Of a DNA stretch of 64,000 nt, positions 45,850-55,078 are shown piece after piece. The stretch covers positions 1 to 64,000 of the forward strand of contig JAFLDV010000022.1 in the NCBI GenBank assembly GCA_017302255.1, written 5' to 3'. The position numbers and the translations under genes are program-made. Under the pieces are notes generated by a model. That model was not told the origin of the DNA. It worked only from the letters and a program-made list of their open reading frames with translations, and did no database searches. The stretch is from Gammaproteobacteria bacterium. Lineage in GTDB: Bacteria > Pseudomonadota > Gammaproteobacteria > Enterobacterales > Alteromonadaceae. Position 1 is the stretch's first letter, and the number at the start of each line of letters is the position of its first letter.

Positions 45850-47286
45850 TTAATTCGCCCAACATAAATGCTTCAATTGTAAATATTCTTCAATGCCATA
45901 ACTGGAGCCTTCACGACCAAAGCCCGAGGATTTGATCCCGCCAAACGGGATATGTGCCTGTGAAATCGCCGACCCATTAATCCCGAGCATACCGACCTGC
46001 AACTGCTCAGAAAAATGCCAAATACGCTGAGTATCTTTAGTAAACAAGTAAGCAGCAAGTCCACTTTGACTATCATTCGCAAGCTGTAGCGCTTCTTCTG
46101 CGGTCGAAAACAACTGAATTGTTGCGACTGGACCAAAAATTTCTTGTTGGCTGATGCGCATTGCTGAAGTGACATTTTCCAGCAGAGTTGGTGGATAAAA
46201 ATAACCGAGCTCCAGAGCAAGTTCAGCTTGATAACTAAGGCTTGCCCCGGCAGCAACAGCGTCATTGACTAATTGACTCACTTTAGCGACTGCCGCTGCA
46301 TTGATAAGCGGACCAATTTGCACAGAAGGAGTAACCCCAGGCCCTGTCACCAAGTGAAGTATGGCTTTTTGCAACAGTGCAGAAAATTCCGCTGCAATAC
46401 TTTCTTCGACCAAAATGCGATTAACGCACACACAAGTTTGGCCGGCATTGCGAAACTTCGACGCCATCACCGCTTGCACCGCCACGGCTAAATCTGCATC
46501 TGCAAACACTATAGCTGGCGCGTTGCCGCCTAGTTCCAACGAGAGACGTTTGACAGTATCGGCGCATTGTCGCATCAATAACTTACCTACGGCGGTCGAA
46601 CCCGTGAACGTTACTTTGGCAATTTGGGGATGCCGAGTAAGCGCCTGACCGACCGTGGCAGCATCGCTGCTGGTAATCACATTCAACACACCTTTGGGAA
46701 TTCCCGCTTGGTCCGCGAGATACGCCAGTGCCAGCGCAGTGAGCGGCGTAAGTTCAGATGGTTTAAGTACCACAGCGCAACCTGCCGCAAAAGCTGGTGC
46801 AAGTTTTCTGGTTACCATTGCCGCAGGAAAATTCCACGGAGTTATCGCCGCAACTACGCCTACAGGTTGTTTTAAATTAAGTAATCTTTGGCCTTTGACC
46901 GAGGTTGCTAGGACATCACCAGTCACCCGCAGCGCTTCTGCGGCGAACCATTCGATAAATGACGCGGCATAACGAATTTCCGCTTGCGCTTCTTGCAAGG
47001 GTTTTCCAGCTTCAGCAGTTAAAATTTGTGCAAGATCGGTTAAGTTCGCCAACACTAGCTGATGCCAGCGCAATAGAAATGCCGCCCGCTCAGACGCGGT
47101 GCTATTGGCAAATTCACGTTGTGCGGCAACCGCAGCTGAAATGGCGGCATCGACGTCCGCTTCAGCGACTTGGGCAATTACTTGTTCAGTTGCCGGGTTG
47201 ATCACGGAGAAACGGCTATCAGCACTTTGCCATTGCCCGGCAATAAAACTATCGGTTCGCAATAATTCGGGGTTGGCTAATTGCAT
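45850..47286 (-). CDS. gabD: NAD(P)-dependent succinate-semialdehyde-type aldehyde dehydrogenase
   Basis: 478 residues, family length. Motifs: NPATEQVIAQVAEAD, AAITPWNFPAAMVTRKLAPA, general base Glu in LSLELGGNAPAIVF, nucleophile FRNAGQTCVCVNR, and GREGSSYGIEEYLQLKHLC at the end. Best fits the GabD group that oxidises succinate semialdehyde to succinate, but sugar-derived semialdehydes (such as ketoglutarate semialdehyde) are possible. The ATG at 47286 has GAGGA six bases before. It is downstream of grpE with a terminator between them. No gabT is adjacent. Confidence 0.8.
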   Translation of the reverse strand: MQLANPELLRTDSFIAGQWQSADSRFSVINPATEQVIAQVAEADVDAAISAAVAAQREFANSTASERAAFLLRWHQLVLANLTDLAQILTAEAGKPLQEAQAEIRYAASFIEWFAAEALRVTGDVLATSVKGQRLLNLKQPVGVVAAITPWNFPAAMVTRKLAPAFAAGCAVVLKPSELTPLTALALAYLADQAGIPKGVLNVITSSDAATVGQALTRHPQIAKVTFTGSTAVGKLLMRQCADTVKRLSLELGGNAPAIVFADADLAVAVQAVMASKFRNAGQTCVCVNRILVEESIAAEFSALLQKAILHLVTGPGVTPSVQIGPLINAAAVAKVSQLVNDAVAAGASLSYQAELALELGYFYPPTLLENVTSAMRISQQEIFGPVATIQLFSTAEEALQLANDSQSGLAAYLFTKDTQRIWHFSEQLQVGMLGINGSAISQAHIPFGGIKSSGFGREGSSYGIEEYLQLKHLCWAN

Positions 47287-47386
47287 AGAAATCCTCAAGC
47301 AAAAACAAGTCAAGCGCAGTCATTTCAGCATGACGTGCCTTGCCAAACCCGGCAAGACATGCGGCAACAATATCCGGGGGATATTC

Positions 47387-47418
47387 AAAAAAAAAAGCCA
47401 GACTAGCGTCTGGCTTTT
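47387..47418. terminator. Terminator after hrcA-grpE
   Basis: AAAAGCCAGAC (47393-47403) pairs with GTCTGGCTTTT (47408-47418). On the minus strand it is followed by ten T. It ends the hrcA-grpE transcript 18 bp past the grpE stop. Confidence 0.9.
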
Positions 47419-47435
47419 CTTCCGTGACTAAAATC

Positions 47436-48008
47436 TTAGTCTGGCTTTTTCGAAACACCAACCATGGCAGGACGTAACAGTCGGCCATTCAATGCATAAC
47501 CTTTTTGCATAACGAACATCACGGTATTTGGCGCGAGTTCTGGATGTGGTTGCATAGAAATTGCTTGGTGGAAATCTGGATTAAATGGCTGACCTTGTGG
47601 ATCTAATTGCTCAACACCATATTTCGCAACGGTATCCAGCAGGCCTTTTAATGTTAAATCAACGCCTTCAGCTAGAGCTTTTACTGCGTCGTTTTCACGA
47701 TCAATAAAGCCGACCGAACGTTCAAGGTTGTCGATCACTGCTAATAAATCTGAAGAAAATTTCTCTAAAGCAAATTTATGCGCCTTTTCGACATCTTGGG
47801 CAGCACGGCGTTTACTGTTTTCGGCATCAGCACGAACCCGTAACGCTAAATCTTGCTGTTCAGAAGCATGAGCTTTTGCCGCTGCTAATTCTGCTTCTAA
47901 TCGAGCAATAATTGTTTGCTCATCAGACAGTTGCACTGTTTCATCAGCTGCTGACGTTGCTTCTGCTACTGGCTCTTGGCCGTTTTGTACCTTTTCTTGT
48001 TCGCTCAT
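47436..48008 (-). CDS. grpE: Nucleotide exchange factor GrpE
   Basis: Cochaperone that exchanges ADP for ATP on DnaK. 190 residues: a long N-terminal coiled coil (about 35-95, [20 protein letters not shown]), then the four-helix bundle and beta domain with [37 protein letters not shown] and HQAISMQP. The ATG at 48008 follows a GTG that is also in frame; GGAG lies upstream. It follows hrcA by 30 bp. dnaK and dnaJ are not in the window. Confidence 0.97.
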   Translation of the reverse strand: MSEQEKVQNGQEPVAEATSAADETVQLSDEQTIIARLEAELAAAKAHASEQQDLALRVRADAENSKRRAAQDVEKAHKFALEKFSSDLLAVIDNLERSVGFIDRENDAVKALAEGVDLTLKGLLDTVAKYGVEQLDPQGQPFNPDFHQAISMQPHPELAPNTVMFVMQKGYALNGRLLRPAMVGVSKKPD

Positions 48009-48038
48009 CACTTTCTTACTCCAAACTAAGTGCAGCTA

Positions 48039-49061
48039 TTATGGGGATTGTCGCGGCTGATTCAAGTGCTTTGACAATTGTTGTCCACAAGCTTCCACCA
48101 ACGGGATTAAATGCGCGTAGTTCATACGCCGAGGTCCCAGCAATGCAAGGAACCGATGCGGATATGCTTGATAGCGCACGGCAATAACGCTGACGTTATG
48201 TAATTCGACGATCCCAGACTCACGGCCCAAGATCAATTTTGTGTTTTCATCCTGCGTCACTGGCGCCAGCAACTGCATCAAACAAGATGGATATTCCAGC
48301 AATTGAATGACTTGCTGTAACGCTGGATCTTTTTGACTTTCAGCAGCTTGCAACAAATGGTGTTGACCGAATACTAAAGGTTTATTTTGTTGCAGCTCAT
48401 CCAAACTCAACTGCGCCATCACATCATGCAATAACTGCGAGGTCGCGCCAGTTTCTGATTTTAACATCAAGGCCAGCCGGCTAATACCGTCAAGCCATTG
48501 CTGACCACATAAGGCGGCGTTTAGTAAACATAAGGCTCGGCTCAAGGTCGAAGCATCAACTGCAACAGCAAGCACTCGATGCAAGATATCGCCTTCTTCA
48601 TCAATCACGACTAACAACAGTCGATCACTGCCAAGACGTACTAAGTCGGTCTGCCGGATCACCCGACCAGCAGCTTTTGGCGGACTTAATAAACTAACCA
48701 GACCGGTTAAGTTGGCGAGCAACTGCCCTGCTCTTTGACACAACACCGAAGGCGGCAACTGCGGCACTAAGTTGTCATTGATTTCACTTTGCCAACGCGC
48801 AGGAATAGGCTCAAGCTGCAGCATTTTATCGATAAAAAAACGAATACCTTGTGTGGTTGGGATCCGTCCAGCAGAGGTATGTGGTGACTTAATCAGCCCC
48901 ATTTGTTCCAGTTGCACCATGGTATTGCGCACTGTCGCCGAACTCACTTGCAAGCACCCTAACTCCGAAATAAATTTCGAAGACACTGGCGCGCCGTCGG
49001 CTAAGTACTGCTCTACAATGATTTTTAAAATGACATCGGAACGGCTTAATGCTGTGGTCAT
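48039..49061 (-). CDS. hrcA: Heat-inducible transcription repressor HrcA
   Basis: 340 residues from the ATG at 49061, with GAGG eight bases before. The N-terminal winged helix contains [20 protein letters not shown] and [33 protein letters not shown] and the C-terminal GAF-like part ([36 protein letters not shown]) match HrcA. In most bacteria it binds CIRCE to repress chaperone genes. No CIRCE element was seen in front of it here, only a sigma-32-like promoter, so its targets are probably elsewhere (groESL is typical). Confidence 0.95.
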   Translation of the reverse strand: MTTALSRSDVILKIIVEQYLADGAPVSSKFISELGCLQVSSATVRNTMVQLEQMGLIKSPHTSAGRIPTTQGIRFFIDKMLQLEPIPARWQSEINDNLVPQLPPSVLCQRAGQLLANLTGLVSLLSPPKAAGRVIRQTDLVRLGSDRLLLVVIDEEGDILHRVLAVAVDASTLSRALCLLNAALCGQQWLDGISRLALMLKSETGATSQLLHDVMAQLSLDELQQNKPLVFGQHHLLQAAESQKDPALQQVIQLLEYPSCLMQLLAPVTQDENTKLILGRESGIVELHNVSVIAVRYQAYPHRFLALLGPRRMNYAHLIPLVEACGQQLSKHLNQPRQSP

Positions 49062-49089
49062 GCCACTACCTCTTGTTATGCACTTGCCT

Positions 49090-49119
49090 ATAGTGGGGTC
49101 TTTACTAAAAAAATCAACC
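49090..49119 (-). promoter_or_regulatory. Sigma-32-like heat-shock promoter of hrcA-grpE
   Basis: Minus strand: GGTTGATT (49112-49119), a 13-bp gap and CCCCACTAT (49090-49098). The -10 is close to the sigma-32 consensus CCCCATNT and the -35 keeps TTGA of CTTGAAA. It lies 29 bp before the hrcA ATG. Confidence 0.6.
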
Positions 49120-49217
49120 ACCCAGTTATTTTAATGCGAACTCTGTTCGGTAGAACGCTGGTACTCAATGCATTCACTTTGTATACTCATCAACACCTTA
49201 TCTCTGGATCCGCAGTT

Positions 49218-50099
49218 ATGACGCCCAGTTTTCGGACCATTGGTCTTATTGGCAAACCAAATCATCAAGGGGCAAACCATACCCTGGTGAGCTTGTACCA
49301 TTTCCTCAAAAAATATCCTGTCGAAATTCTTGTTGAAGAACGAGTTGCCGGTTCGCTTGGGGTTGAAGGAGTTCAAGCGGTTGATTTAGTTGATTTAGGT
49401 AAAAACTGTGACTTAGCAATTGTGGTCGGCGGCGATGGGAACATGCTTGGTGCAGCGAGAGTTTTGGCGCGATTTGGCGTTGCAGTGCTTGGTGTAAACC
49501 GCGGCAATCTTGGCTTTCTTACCGATTTATCTCCTGAAAGTTTTCAAATACCTTTGGCTGAAGTCTTAACCGGAAACTTCGTACCTGAGCAACGCAACTT
49601 GCTCGAAATTGAAGTGCTGCGCAACAACCAAATCAAAAGCAGTAACAGTGCCGTCAACGAAGCTGTGCTGCACGCCGATAAAGTCGCCCATATGATTGAA
49701 TTTGAAGCCTATATCAATGGCGAATTTGTCTATAGCCAAAGATCGGACGGCTTAATTGTCAGTACCCCTACAGGTTCTACAGCGTATTCACTTTCTGGCG
49801 GTGGTCCAATCTTGACGCCAGAACTTGATGCAATGTGTTTGGTGCCGATGTTTCCACATACCTTAAGTTCGCGGCCATTAGTGGTTTCTGGCAATAGTGA
49901 GATCCGCTTGAAAGTTGCCCCAAGCAACGATGCGCATTTACAAATTAGCTGTGACAGTCATGTAATTTTAGCGGTGATGCCTGGCGATGATATTGTGATT
50001 AGGAAACATCCTAAACCGTTAAAGCTGGTACATTCGCCGGGATACAGTTATTACCATGTACTGCGTAACAAATTAGGATGGGGCTCAAAACTCTATTAG
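49218..50099 (+). CDS. nadK: NAD(+) kinase
   Basis: Makes NADP from NAD and ATP. 293 residues from the ATG at 49218, the standard length; the earlier in-frame ATG at 49134 would add 28 untypical residues. Family motifs: [32 protein letters not shown] with [30 protein letters not shown] and [16 protein letters not shown]. It is divergent from hrcA and lies upstream of recN, an order common in gammaproteobacteria. Confidence 0.97.
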   Translation: MTPSFRTIGLIGKPNHQGANHTLVSLYHFLKKYPVEILVEERVAGSLGVEGVQAVDLVDLGKNCDLAIVVGGDGNMLGAARVLARFGVAVLGVNRGNLGFLTDLSPESFQIPLAEVLTGNFVPEQRNLLEIEVLRNNQIKSSNSAVNEAVLHADKVAHMIEFEAYINGEFVYSQRSDGLIVSTPTGSTAYSLSGGGPILTPELDAMCLVPMFPHTLSSRPLVVSGNSEIRLKVAPSNDAHLQISCDSHVILAVMPGDDIVIRKHPKPLKLVHSPGYSYYHVLRNKLGWGSKLY

Positions 50100-50104
50100 T
50101 TTCA

Positions 50105-50129
50105 GTGGAGTAGCTGATATCTACTCCAC
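50105..50129 (+). terminator. Hairpin after nadK (weak terminator)
   Basis: GTGGAGTAG and CTACTCCAC around a 7-nt loop, 5 bp after the nadK stop. No T-run follows, so it may be a rho-dependent or mRNA-stabilising end. Confidence 0.5.
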
Positions 50130-50194
50130 CGTTATCACAATCACCCTGCAACATTCGAATATTTTTTTCTCAGGCATCTTGCTAGTTTTAGAAT

Positions 50195-50214
50195 CACTGT
50201 ATAAATTAACAGTT
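50195..50214 (+). promoter_or_regulatory. LexA (SOS) box of recN
   Basis: CACTGTATAAATTAACAGTT: exact CTGT-N8-ACAG with AT-rich centre. It overlaps a TATAAA -10 box (50200-50205), 26 bp before the recN ATG, so recN should be repressed by LexA and induced by DNA damage. Confidence 0.9.
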
Positions 50215-50239
50215 ATTCATCAGCGACCAAGGAGCCATC

Positions 50240-51907
50240 ATGCTCACTCATCTTCATATCAGTAATTTTGCAATTGTCCGCGCCTTAGAGATTGAATGGC
50301 TACCGGGTATGACCACCATTACTGGCGAAACCGGTGCAGGTAAATCGATATCCTTGGACGCTCTGTCATTATGCTTGGGTGAACGTGCAGATGGGATGGC
50401 TGTGCGGCCAGGTGCTGAAAAAGCAGACCTAGTCGCAACCTTTGATATCACCAACTTGGCGGCAGCTCAGCAGTGGTTGCACGATCAAGATTTGGCGATG
50501 GGTAATGAGTGTATTATTCGCCGAGTCATCGGTGCTGAAGGCCGATCTCGTGGTTACATCAACGGTGTGCAAGTACCTGCACAACAACTTAAAGCGATTG
50601 GCCAGCATTTGCTCAGTATTCACGGCCAACATGCTCACCAACAGCTTTTGAAGTCCGACTATCAACGCCAACTGCTTGATGCTTACGCAGCAGCGCCTGA
50701 GTTGCTGCTGCAAACCAAAACAAGTTGGAAAAATTGGCAAGCGCTTCGTCAAGAATATCAAAGTCTGCAGCAAAACCAGCAACAACGTGAAGCTCAAAGA
50801 CAATTGCTGGAATATCAGGTTGCAGAGCTTGACCAGTTCTCGCCAGCAGTTGATGAATACCCTGAGCTTGAAGCTGAACATCAACGTCTTAGCCATAGCT
50901 CAGGCCTTATTGCAAGCAGCCAACTCAGTTTACAACTACTGTACGAACAAGAGGATGGGAACGCATTTGGCTTATTACGTCAGGCTTGTTACGAAGTAAG
51001 TGAAAGCATGGCTCTAGATGCTAAGCTGCAGCCGATAGAGCAAATGCTGCAAGAAGCATTAGTACAGGTCGAAGAAGCTTCGAGAGAGCTTCGCCGTTAT
51101 GCCGAGCGCATCGAAGTTGACCCAGAGCGCTTAGCTGAGATCGACCAACGCTTAGGGCAATGGGTTGCATTAAGTCGTAAACACCAAGTGCCCTACGAGC
51201 AATTAGCCCTGCATCATCAGCATTTATCACTGCAGCTTGAACAATTGGCTGGCGATGATGAGCGCTTAGCAGAGCTTGAGTTAAATATTCAACAAGCGGC
51301 TCGCCAGTATAGCGAAGCGGCGGCGGAATTGAGCGCATGTAGGCAACAAGCTGCATTAGAACTTGGCCAGAAGATAGTCGCAAGCATGGCGGAACTGAGC
51401 ATGCACAATGCACGGTTTTTTATCGAGGTACACGCCCTACCGATGGACAAGGCAAATGCACTAGGCGCCGACCATGTTGAATTTATGGTCAGCACCAATC
51501 CAGGCCAACCACTGCAAGCAATGTATAAAGTTGCCTCGGGTGGTGAGTTGTCGCGTATAAGTCTGGCAGTTCAAGTGATTCTGGCTGATAAAGTAACCAC
51601 GCCTACGCTGATTTTCGACGAAGTTGATGTCGGCATTAGTGGACCAGTTGCCGCCGGCGTTGGCCGACTGTTACGTCAACTGGGGAGCACCACGCAACTT
51701 ATCTGCGTAACCCACTTACCGCAGGTTGCCAGCCAAGGTCATCAGCAAATGTTTGTCGAAAAGTATACAGATGGACAACACACTGAGACTCGTATGCGAG
51801 CTCTTGCAGATGATGAAAGAGTTCAAGAAATTGCGCGGCTTTTGGCGGGAGAAAACGTCAGCGCCCACGCAATTGCGAATGCTCGCGAACTTTTATGTAC
51901 ACCTTAG
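50240..51907 (+). CDS. recN: DNA repair protein RecN
   Basis: SMC-like ATPase in double-strand break repair. 555 residues: N-terminal ATP head with Walker A TITGETGAGKSISLDALSL, a long coiled-coil middle rich in Gln/Glu (about 155-370), and the C-terminal head with signature VASGGELSRISLAVQ and Walker B LIFDEVDVGISGPVAAGVG. AAGGAG precedes the ATG. A LexA box upstream shows SOS control. bamE follows 73 bp later. Confidence 0.97.
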   Translation: MLTHLHISNFAIVRALEIEWLPGMTTITGETGAGKSISLDALSLCLGERADGMAVRPGAEKADLVATFDITNLAAAQQWLHDQDLAMGNECIIRRVIGAEGRSRGYINGVQVPAQQLKAIGQHLLSIHGQHAHQQLLKSDYQRQLLDAYAAAPELLLQTKTSWKNWQALRQEYQSLQQNQQQREAQRQLLEYQVAELDQFSPAVDEYPELEAEHQRLSHSSGLIASSQLSLQLLYEQEDGNAFGLLRQACYEVSESMALDAKLQPIEQMLQEALVQVEEASRELRRYAERIEVDPERLAEIDQRLGQWVALSRKHQVPYEQLALHHQHLSLQLEQLAGDDERLAELELNIQQAARQYSEAAAELSACRQQAALELGQKIVASMAELSMHNARFFIEVHALPMDKANALGADHVEFMVSTNPGQPLQAMYKVASGGELSRISLAVQVILADKVTTPTLIFDEVDVGISGPVAAGVGRLLRQLGSTTQLICVTHLPQVASQGHQQMFVEKYTDGQHTETRMRALADDERVQEIARLLAGENVSAHAIANARELLCTP

Positions 51908-51980
51908 GTCTGACGAAGGGTTTAATCTTATCCTTCGCTTGCGGTATGATGCAGGCATTACCAGAACATTGAAGAGAATT

Positions 51981-52346
51981 ATGGCTGCTGTAACTTTTAA
52001 ATCACTGCGCAACTGGTGCATCGTAATTTGCTGCACTTTGTCAGTAACCGCTTGTTCTAATTGGATTTATCGCATAGACGTTCCACAAGGAAACTTCTTG
52101 GAACAGAAGGATATTGATAAACTTCGTATCAATATGACTAAAGAACAAGTTCAGTATGTGTTGGGAAATCCAGTCGCCGAAAATAGCTTTGACGACAATG
52201 TTTGGCATTATTTCTACTCATTAAAGGGTGGCCGCGGCGACAATTTCGAGAAAAAATTGGTCTTAGATTTCGCTGAAGGTAAATTAGTTAAAATGACAGG
52301 CGATTTCGAGACGCCGAAGAATTTTAACGTACCACTAGATCAATAA
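51981..52346 (+). CDS. bamE: Outer membrane assembly lipoprotein BamE
   Basis: Part of the BAM complex that inserts outer-membrane proteins. 121 residues from the ATG at 51981 with AAGAGA upstream. Signal ends in lipobox LSVTAC; the SmpA/OmlA domain includes DIDKLRINMTKEQVQYVLGN and DNVWHYFYSLKGG. The order recN-bamE, then rnfH and ratA on the opposite strand, is conserved in gammaproteobacteria. It ends with a strong terminator. Confidence 0.95.
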   Translation: MAAVTFKSLRNWCIVICCTLSVTACSNWIYRIDVPQGNFLEQKDIDKLRINMTKEQVQYVLGNPVAENSFDDNVWHYFYSLKGGRGDNFEKKLVLDFAEGKLVKMTGDFETPKNFNVPLDQ

Positions 52347-52403
52347 ACCTGATGAAAGCCAACTAGCCTTGGTTTAAGTGCAGGAGCTAGCGGGATACCA
52401 GAC

Positions 52404-52440
52404 AAAAAAAGGAGCGATTAAACCTAATCGCTCCTTTTTT
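52404..52440 (+). terminator. Rho-independent terminator after bamE
   Basis: GGAGCGATTA and TAATCGCTCC around a 4-nt AACC loop, extended by A/T pairs and ending in six T. Works for the plus strand and probably also for rnfH on the minus strand. Confidence 0.92.
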
Positions 52441-52633
52441 CATTCTAATGAATTGCGGCAGTTGTCGTTCTTGGCTATGGTCAGACAAAGCTGACCTAAG
52501 CAAGACTTCTATAGCAATAGCATTTCTTGTATCTGAGAAGCGCAAGTGAAACTACTGACAATCATTGCTACCACTAACTGCTGATGTTCGCCAATGTCCA
52601 TACCAAAGTTTGATTGAGATATATCAGTACGGC

Positions 52634-52990
52634 TTAGTCGGAAGATTTATCTGCTTCGTGCTTTTCATGTACACGACCGCCTGTCACTTTATCAGCTCGA
52701 CCTTCTTCTTTAGCTTTTTCTGCACGTTTTTTACGCATATCTTTTGGATCAGCAATGAGCGGGCGGTAGATTTCAACACGGTCACCTGCGACCAGCACAT
52801 CATCAAGTTTAGCGGTGCGACTCCAAATCCCAACTTTATTCACTGTAAGATCAATATCAGCATAAGTCAGTAAAATACCTGAACGCTCAATCGCTTGGCG
52901 GACTGTACTGCCAACCGCGATATTTACCGACAGCAGCGACTGCCGTTTTGGTAATGCATAAACCACTTCAACATTCATCTGTTCAGCCAT
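52634..52990 (-). CDS. rnfH: RnfH family ubiquitin-like protein
   Basis: 118 residues, beta-grasp fold with [45 protein letters not shown] and [23 protein letters not shown], the family signature; the tail is highly charged. Function unknown, sometimes called RatB. The ATG at 52990 has GGAG six bases upstream and overlaps the end of ratA by 8 nt, implying coupled translation. Confidence 0.93.
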   Translation of the reverse strand: MAEQMNVEVVYALPKRQSLLSVNIAVGSTVRQAIERSGILLTYADIDLTVNKVGIWSRTAKLDDVLVAGDRVEIYRPLIADPKDMRKKRAEKAKEEGRADKVTGGRVHEKHEADKSSD

Positions 52991-53426
52991 GCTGAGCTCC
53001 ATAAACTTGTTTGGCGCGTTCGGTAAATGCTTGCACCATGACCCCAGTTAACTCGGTAAACACTTTACCAAAAGCAAATTCGACCAATTTACTTGAAAAT
53101 TCAAACTCTAACGACAAAATCACTTTGCACGCTTGCTCATTTAGCGGCTGAAAAGTCCAACCTCCACGCAAAAACCGAAATGGCCCATCGACTAATTGTA
53201 AGGCGACATGATCATGTGGTGTCAAAGTGTTGCGGGTGGTGAAATGTTGACGGATCCCGGCTTTACTCACTTCCAGTCGAGCTGTTTGCACATTCCCTTC
53301 AACGGAAAGCACTTGCGACGCGCTACAGCCAGGCAAAAACTGTGGGTAAGACGCTACGTCATTTACCAAGTCAAACATCTGTTTGCAACTATAAAAAACC
53401 AGCGCGCTACGTTCGATTTGTGGCAT
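52983..53426 (-). CDS. ratA: RatA-type START/COQ10 family protein
   Basis: 147 residues, SRPBCC (START) fold: [54 protein letters not shown] and [15 protein letters not shown]. Relatives are coenzyme Q-binding COQ10-like proteins; E. coli RatA was described as blocking ribosome subunit association, so the toxin label is not universal. The ATG at 53426 has GGGGAG five bases before it. Divergent from smpB. Confidence 0.93.
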   Translation of the reverse strand: MPQIERSALVFYSCKQMFDLVNDVASYPQFLPGCSASQVLSVEGNVQTARLEVSKAGIRQHFTTRNTLTPHDHVALQLVDGPFRFLRGGWTFQPLNEQACKVILSLEFEFSSKLVEFAFGKVFTELTGVMVQAFTERAKQVYGAQHG

Positions 53427-53532
53427 ACTCACTCCCCTGAATCAGGACGGCGATTGTAGCAGATCCAGCCCCTGTCACAAGTTTCTAGTTAGAGCGCCTT
53501 GTTCGGCGCGAAAATGCCACCATTGAGTAAGC

Positions 53533-54015
53533 ATGAGTAAGAAAAACAATCAAAGCAATCAGGGCGGAACTATCGCCCTCAACCGCAAAGCTCGCCACGA
53601 GTATTTCCTTCAAGACCGCTTCGAAGGCGGTATGGCGCTGCAAGGTTGGGAAATTAAAAGTATTCGGCAAGGCAAAGCAAATATCGCTGACTCCTACGTC
53701 ATCATCAAAGATGGCGAGGCATATTTGTTTGGCGCAGTGATCCAACCGCTAAATAGCGCGTCGACTCACGTGATTTGTGATCCTGAGCGCTCGCGTAAGC
53801 TTTTGTTAAATAAGCGCGAAATTAACAAGTTGATCGGCGCAAAGGAACGCGACGGTTATACCATGGTAGCGACAGCCATGTACTGGAAAGGTCCTTGGGT
53901 CAAACTTGAATTTTATCTTGCCAAAGGTAAACGCGAGTTCGATAAACGGGATGATATAAAAGACCGCGATTGGTCACGCGAAAAAGAACGGATGATGAAA
54001 CATACCAAACGCTAA
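53533..54015 (+). CDS. smpB: SsrA-binding protein SmpB
   Basis: Carries tmRNA to stalled ribosomes. 160 residues with [50 protein letters not shown] and the basic tail [20 protein letters not shown] required for accommodation. It precedes the ssrA gene by 130 bp. The ribosome site is weak. Confidence 0.97.
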   Translation: MSKKNNQSNQGGTIALNRKARHEYFLQDRFEGGMALQGWEIKSIRQGKANIADSYVIIKDGEAYLFGAVIQPLNSASTHVICDPERSRKLLLNKREINKLIGAKERDGYTMVATAMYWKGPWVKLEFYLAKGKREFDKRDDIKDRDWSREKERMMKHTKR

Positions 54016-54079
54016 TCAAGCGAATTGGTTATTTGATCAGCAGTTAACCTTGTAACAGCCTGTCATCGTAAAGCATGTC

Positions 54080-54108
54080 TTGCTGGTCTGGTTAGCAAAG
54101 CGTACAAT
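54080..54108 (+). promoter_or_regulatory. ssrA promoter
   Basis: TTGCTG (54080-54085), 17-bp spacer, TACAAT (54103-54108). Transcription would begin near 54115 and give a short 5' leader with a GAAGCG-TT-CGCTTC hairpin removed by processing. Confidence 0.65.
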
Positions 54109-54145
54109 GATCTGGTTACTGAAGCGTTCGCTTCACGAAGAATTC

Positions 54146-54503
54146 GGGGCTGATACTGGATTCGACGGGATTCACGAACTCCTAAGTGCATGCCGAGGGG
54201 CGGTTGGCCTCGTAAAAAGCCGCAAAAAAGTAGTCGCAAACGACGAAACATACGCAATCGCTGCCTAATAAGCAGTAGATGCTCTTCCCCTCACGCATGC
54301 CTATAAGCTGAGACTCTGGAAGATCACCCCTAATAGGATCGCATGGCGGCTTCGTCCGGAGCCAAGATGCTAAAACCAATCGGACTCGCCCGACGATAGC
54401 CTGCCATTCGGCGCTCCAAGGGTTAACTAAATGAATGGATAAGCATGTAGTACTGAAGACGTAGGTTTTTCGGACGGGGGTTCAAATCCCCCCAGCTCCA
54501 CCA
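54146..54503 (+). ncRNA. ssrA: Transfer-messenger RNA (tmRNA)
   Basis: 358-nt one-piece tmRNA. The 5' end GGGGCTGATACTGGATTCGA and the 3' end TTCAAATCCCCCCAGCTCC plus ACCA form the alanine tRNA-like domain. The tag frame starts with the resume codon GCA (54236) and reads ANDETYAIAA before TAA TAA; with the alanine on tmRNA the tag is AANDETYAIAA. The 3' CCA end is the start of a perfect 23-bp terminator stem. It works with the upstream smpB gene to rescue stalled ribosomes. Confidence 0.97.
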
Positions 54504-54548
54504 ATAATGCAAAAGGCCACCTCCGGGTGGCCTTTTGCATTATTGGTG
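54499..54548 (+). terminator. Terminator of ssrA: 50-nt perfect inverted repeat
   Basis: 23-bp arms (54499-54521 and 54526-54548) with a TCCG loop. The left arm includes the tmRNA CCA end; the right arm, from GGTGGCC through TTTTGCATTATTGG, also recurs in each copy of the downstream tandem repeat. Confidence 0.88.
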
Positions 54549-55071
54549 AAGTTGGTGCGGACGAGAAGCAACGTGCGGGGTTCAGCCGGAGCTTGCGTAG
54601 CAAGCGGAGACAACGCCCGCAGGGCGGTAAATCCCCTACCACCTCCGGGTGGCCTTTTGCATTATTGGTGAAGTTGGTGCGGACGAGAAGCAACGTGTGG
54701 GGTTCAGCCGGAGCTTGCGTAGCAAGCGGAGACAACGCCCGCAGGGCGGTAAATCCCCTACCACCTCCGGGTGGCCTTTTGCATTGTTGGTGGAGCTGGT
54801 GCGGACGAGAAGCAAAGTGTGGGGTTCAGCCGGAGCTTGCGTAGCAAGCGGAGACAACGCCCGCAGGGCGGTAAATCCACCTCCGGGTGGCATTTTGCAT
54901 TATTGGCGAAGTTGGAGCGGACGAGAAGCAACGTGCGGGGTTCAGCCGGAGCTTGCGTAGCATGCGGAGACAACGCCCGCAGGGCGGTAAATCCACCTCC
55001 GGGTGGCCTTTTGCATTATTGGTGAAGTTGGTGCGGACGAGAAGCAACGTGCGGGATTCAGCCGGAGCTTG
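54517..55071 (+). repeat. Tandem array of five ~120-bp hairpin-rich repeats downstream of ssrA
   Basis: Units begin with CCACCTCCGGGTGG at 54517, 54639, 54761, 54877 and 54993. Spacings are 122, 122, 116 and 116 bp; the last unit is cut at about 79 bp, 8 bp before the stop of the next gene. Later units lack a 6-bp block before the next start. Each full unit holds three short hairpins: CCACC/GGTGG, GCTTGC-GTA-GCAAGC and CGCCC-GCA-GGGCG. Periods are not multiples of three and open frames shift between copies, so it is not coding. No copy was seen elsewhere in the window. Confidence 0.92.
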
Positions 55072-55078
55072 AACTCAC

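Noticed and set aside
49062-49217. CIRCE element (TTAGCACTC-N9-GAGTGCTAA) at hrcA
   Set aside because: No such inverted repeat was found in the divergent region or the adjacent leader.
52565-52873. Open frame of 102 codons on the plus strand opposite rnfH
   Set aside because: Most of it overlaps the well-supported rnfH gene in antisense; low-complexity Phe/Thr content and no ribosome site.
54527-55047. Several overlapping open frames of 60-105 codons on both strands across the ssrA-linked repeats
   Set aside because: They repeat because the DNA repeats. Periods of 122 and 116 bp are not multiples of three, no frame is kept across units, and there is no family match or ribosome site. Treated as repeat DNA.
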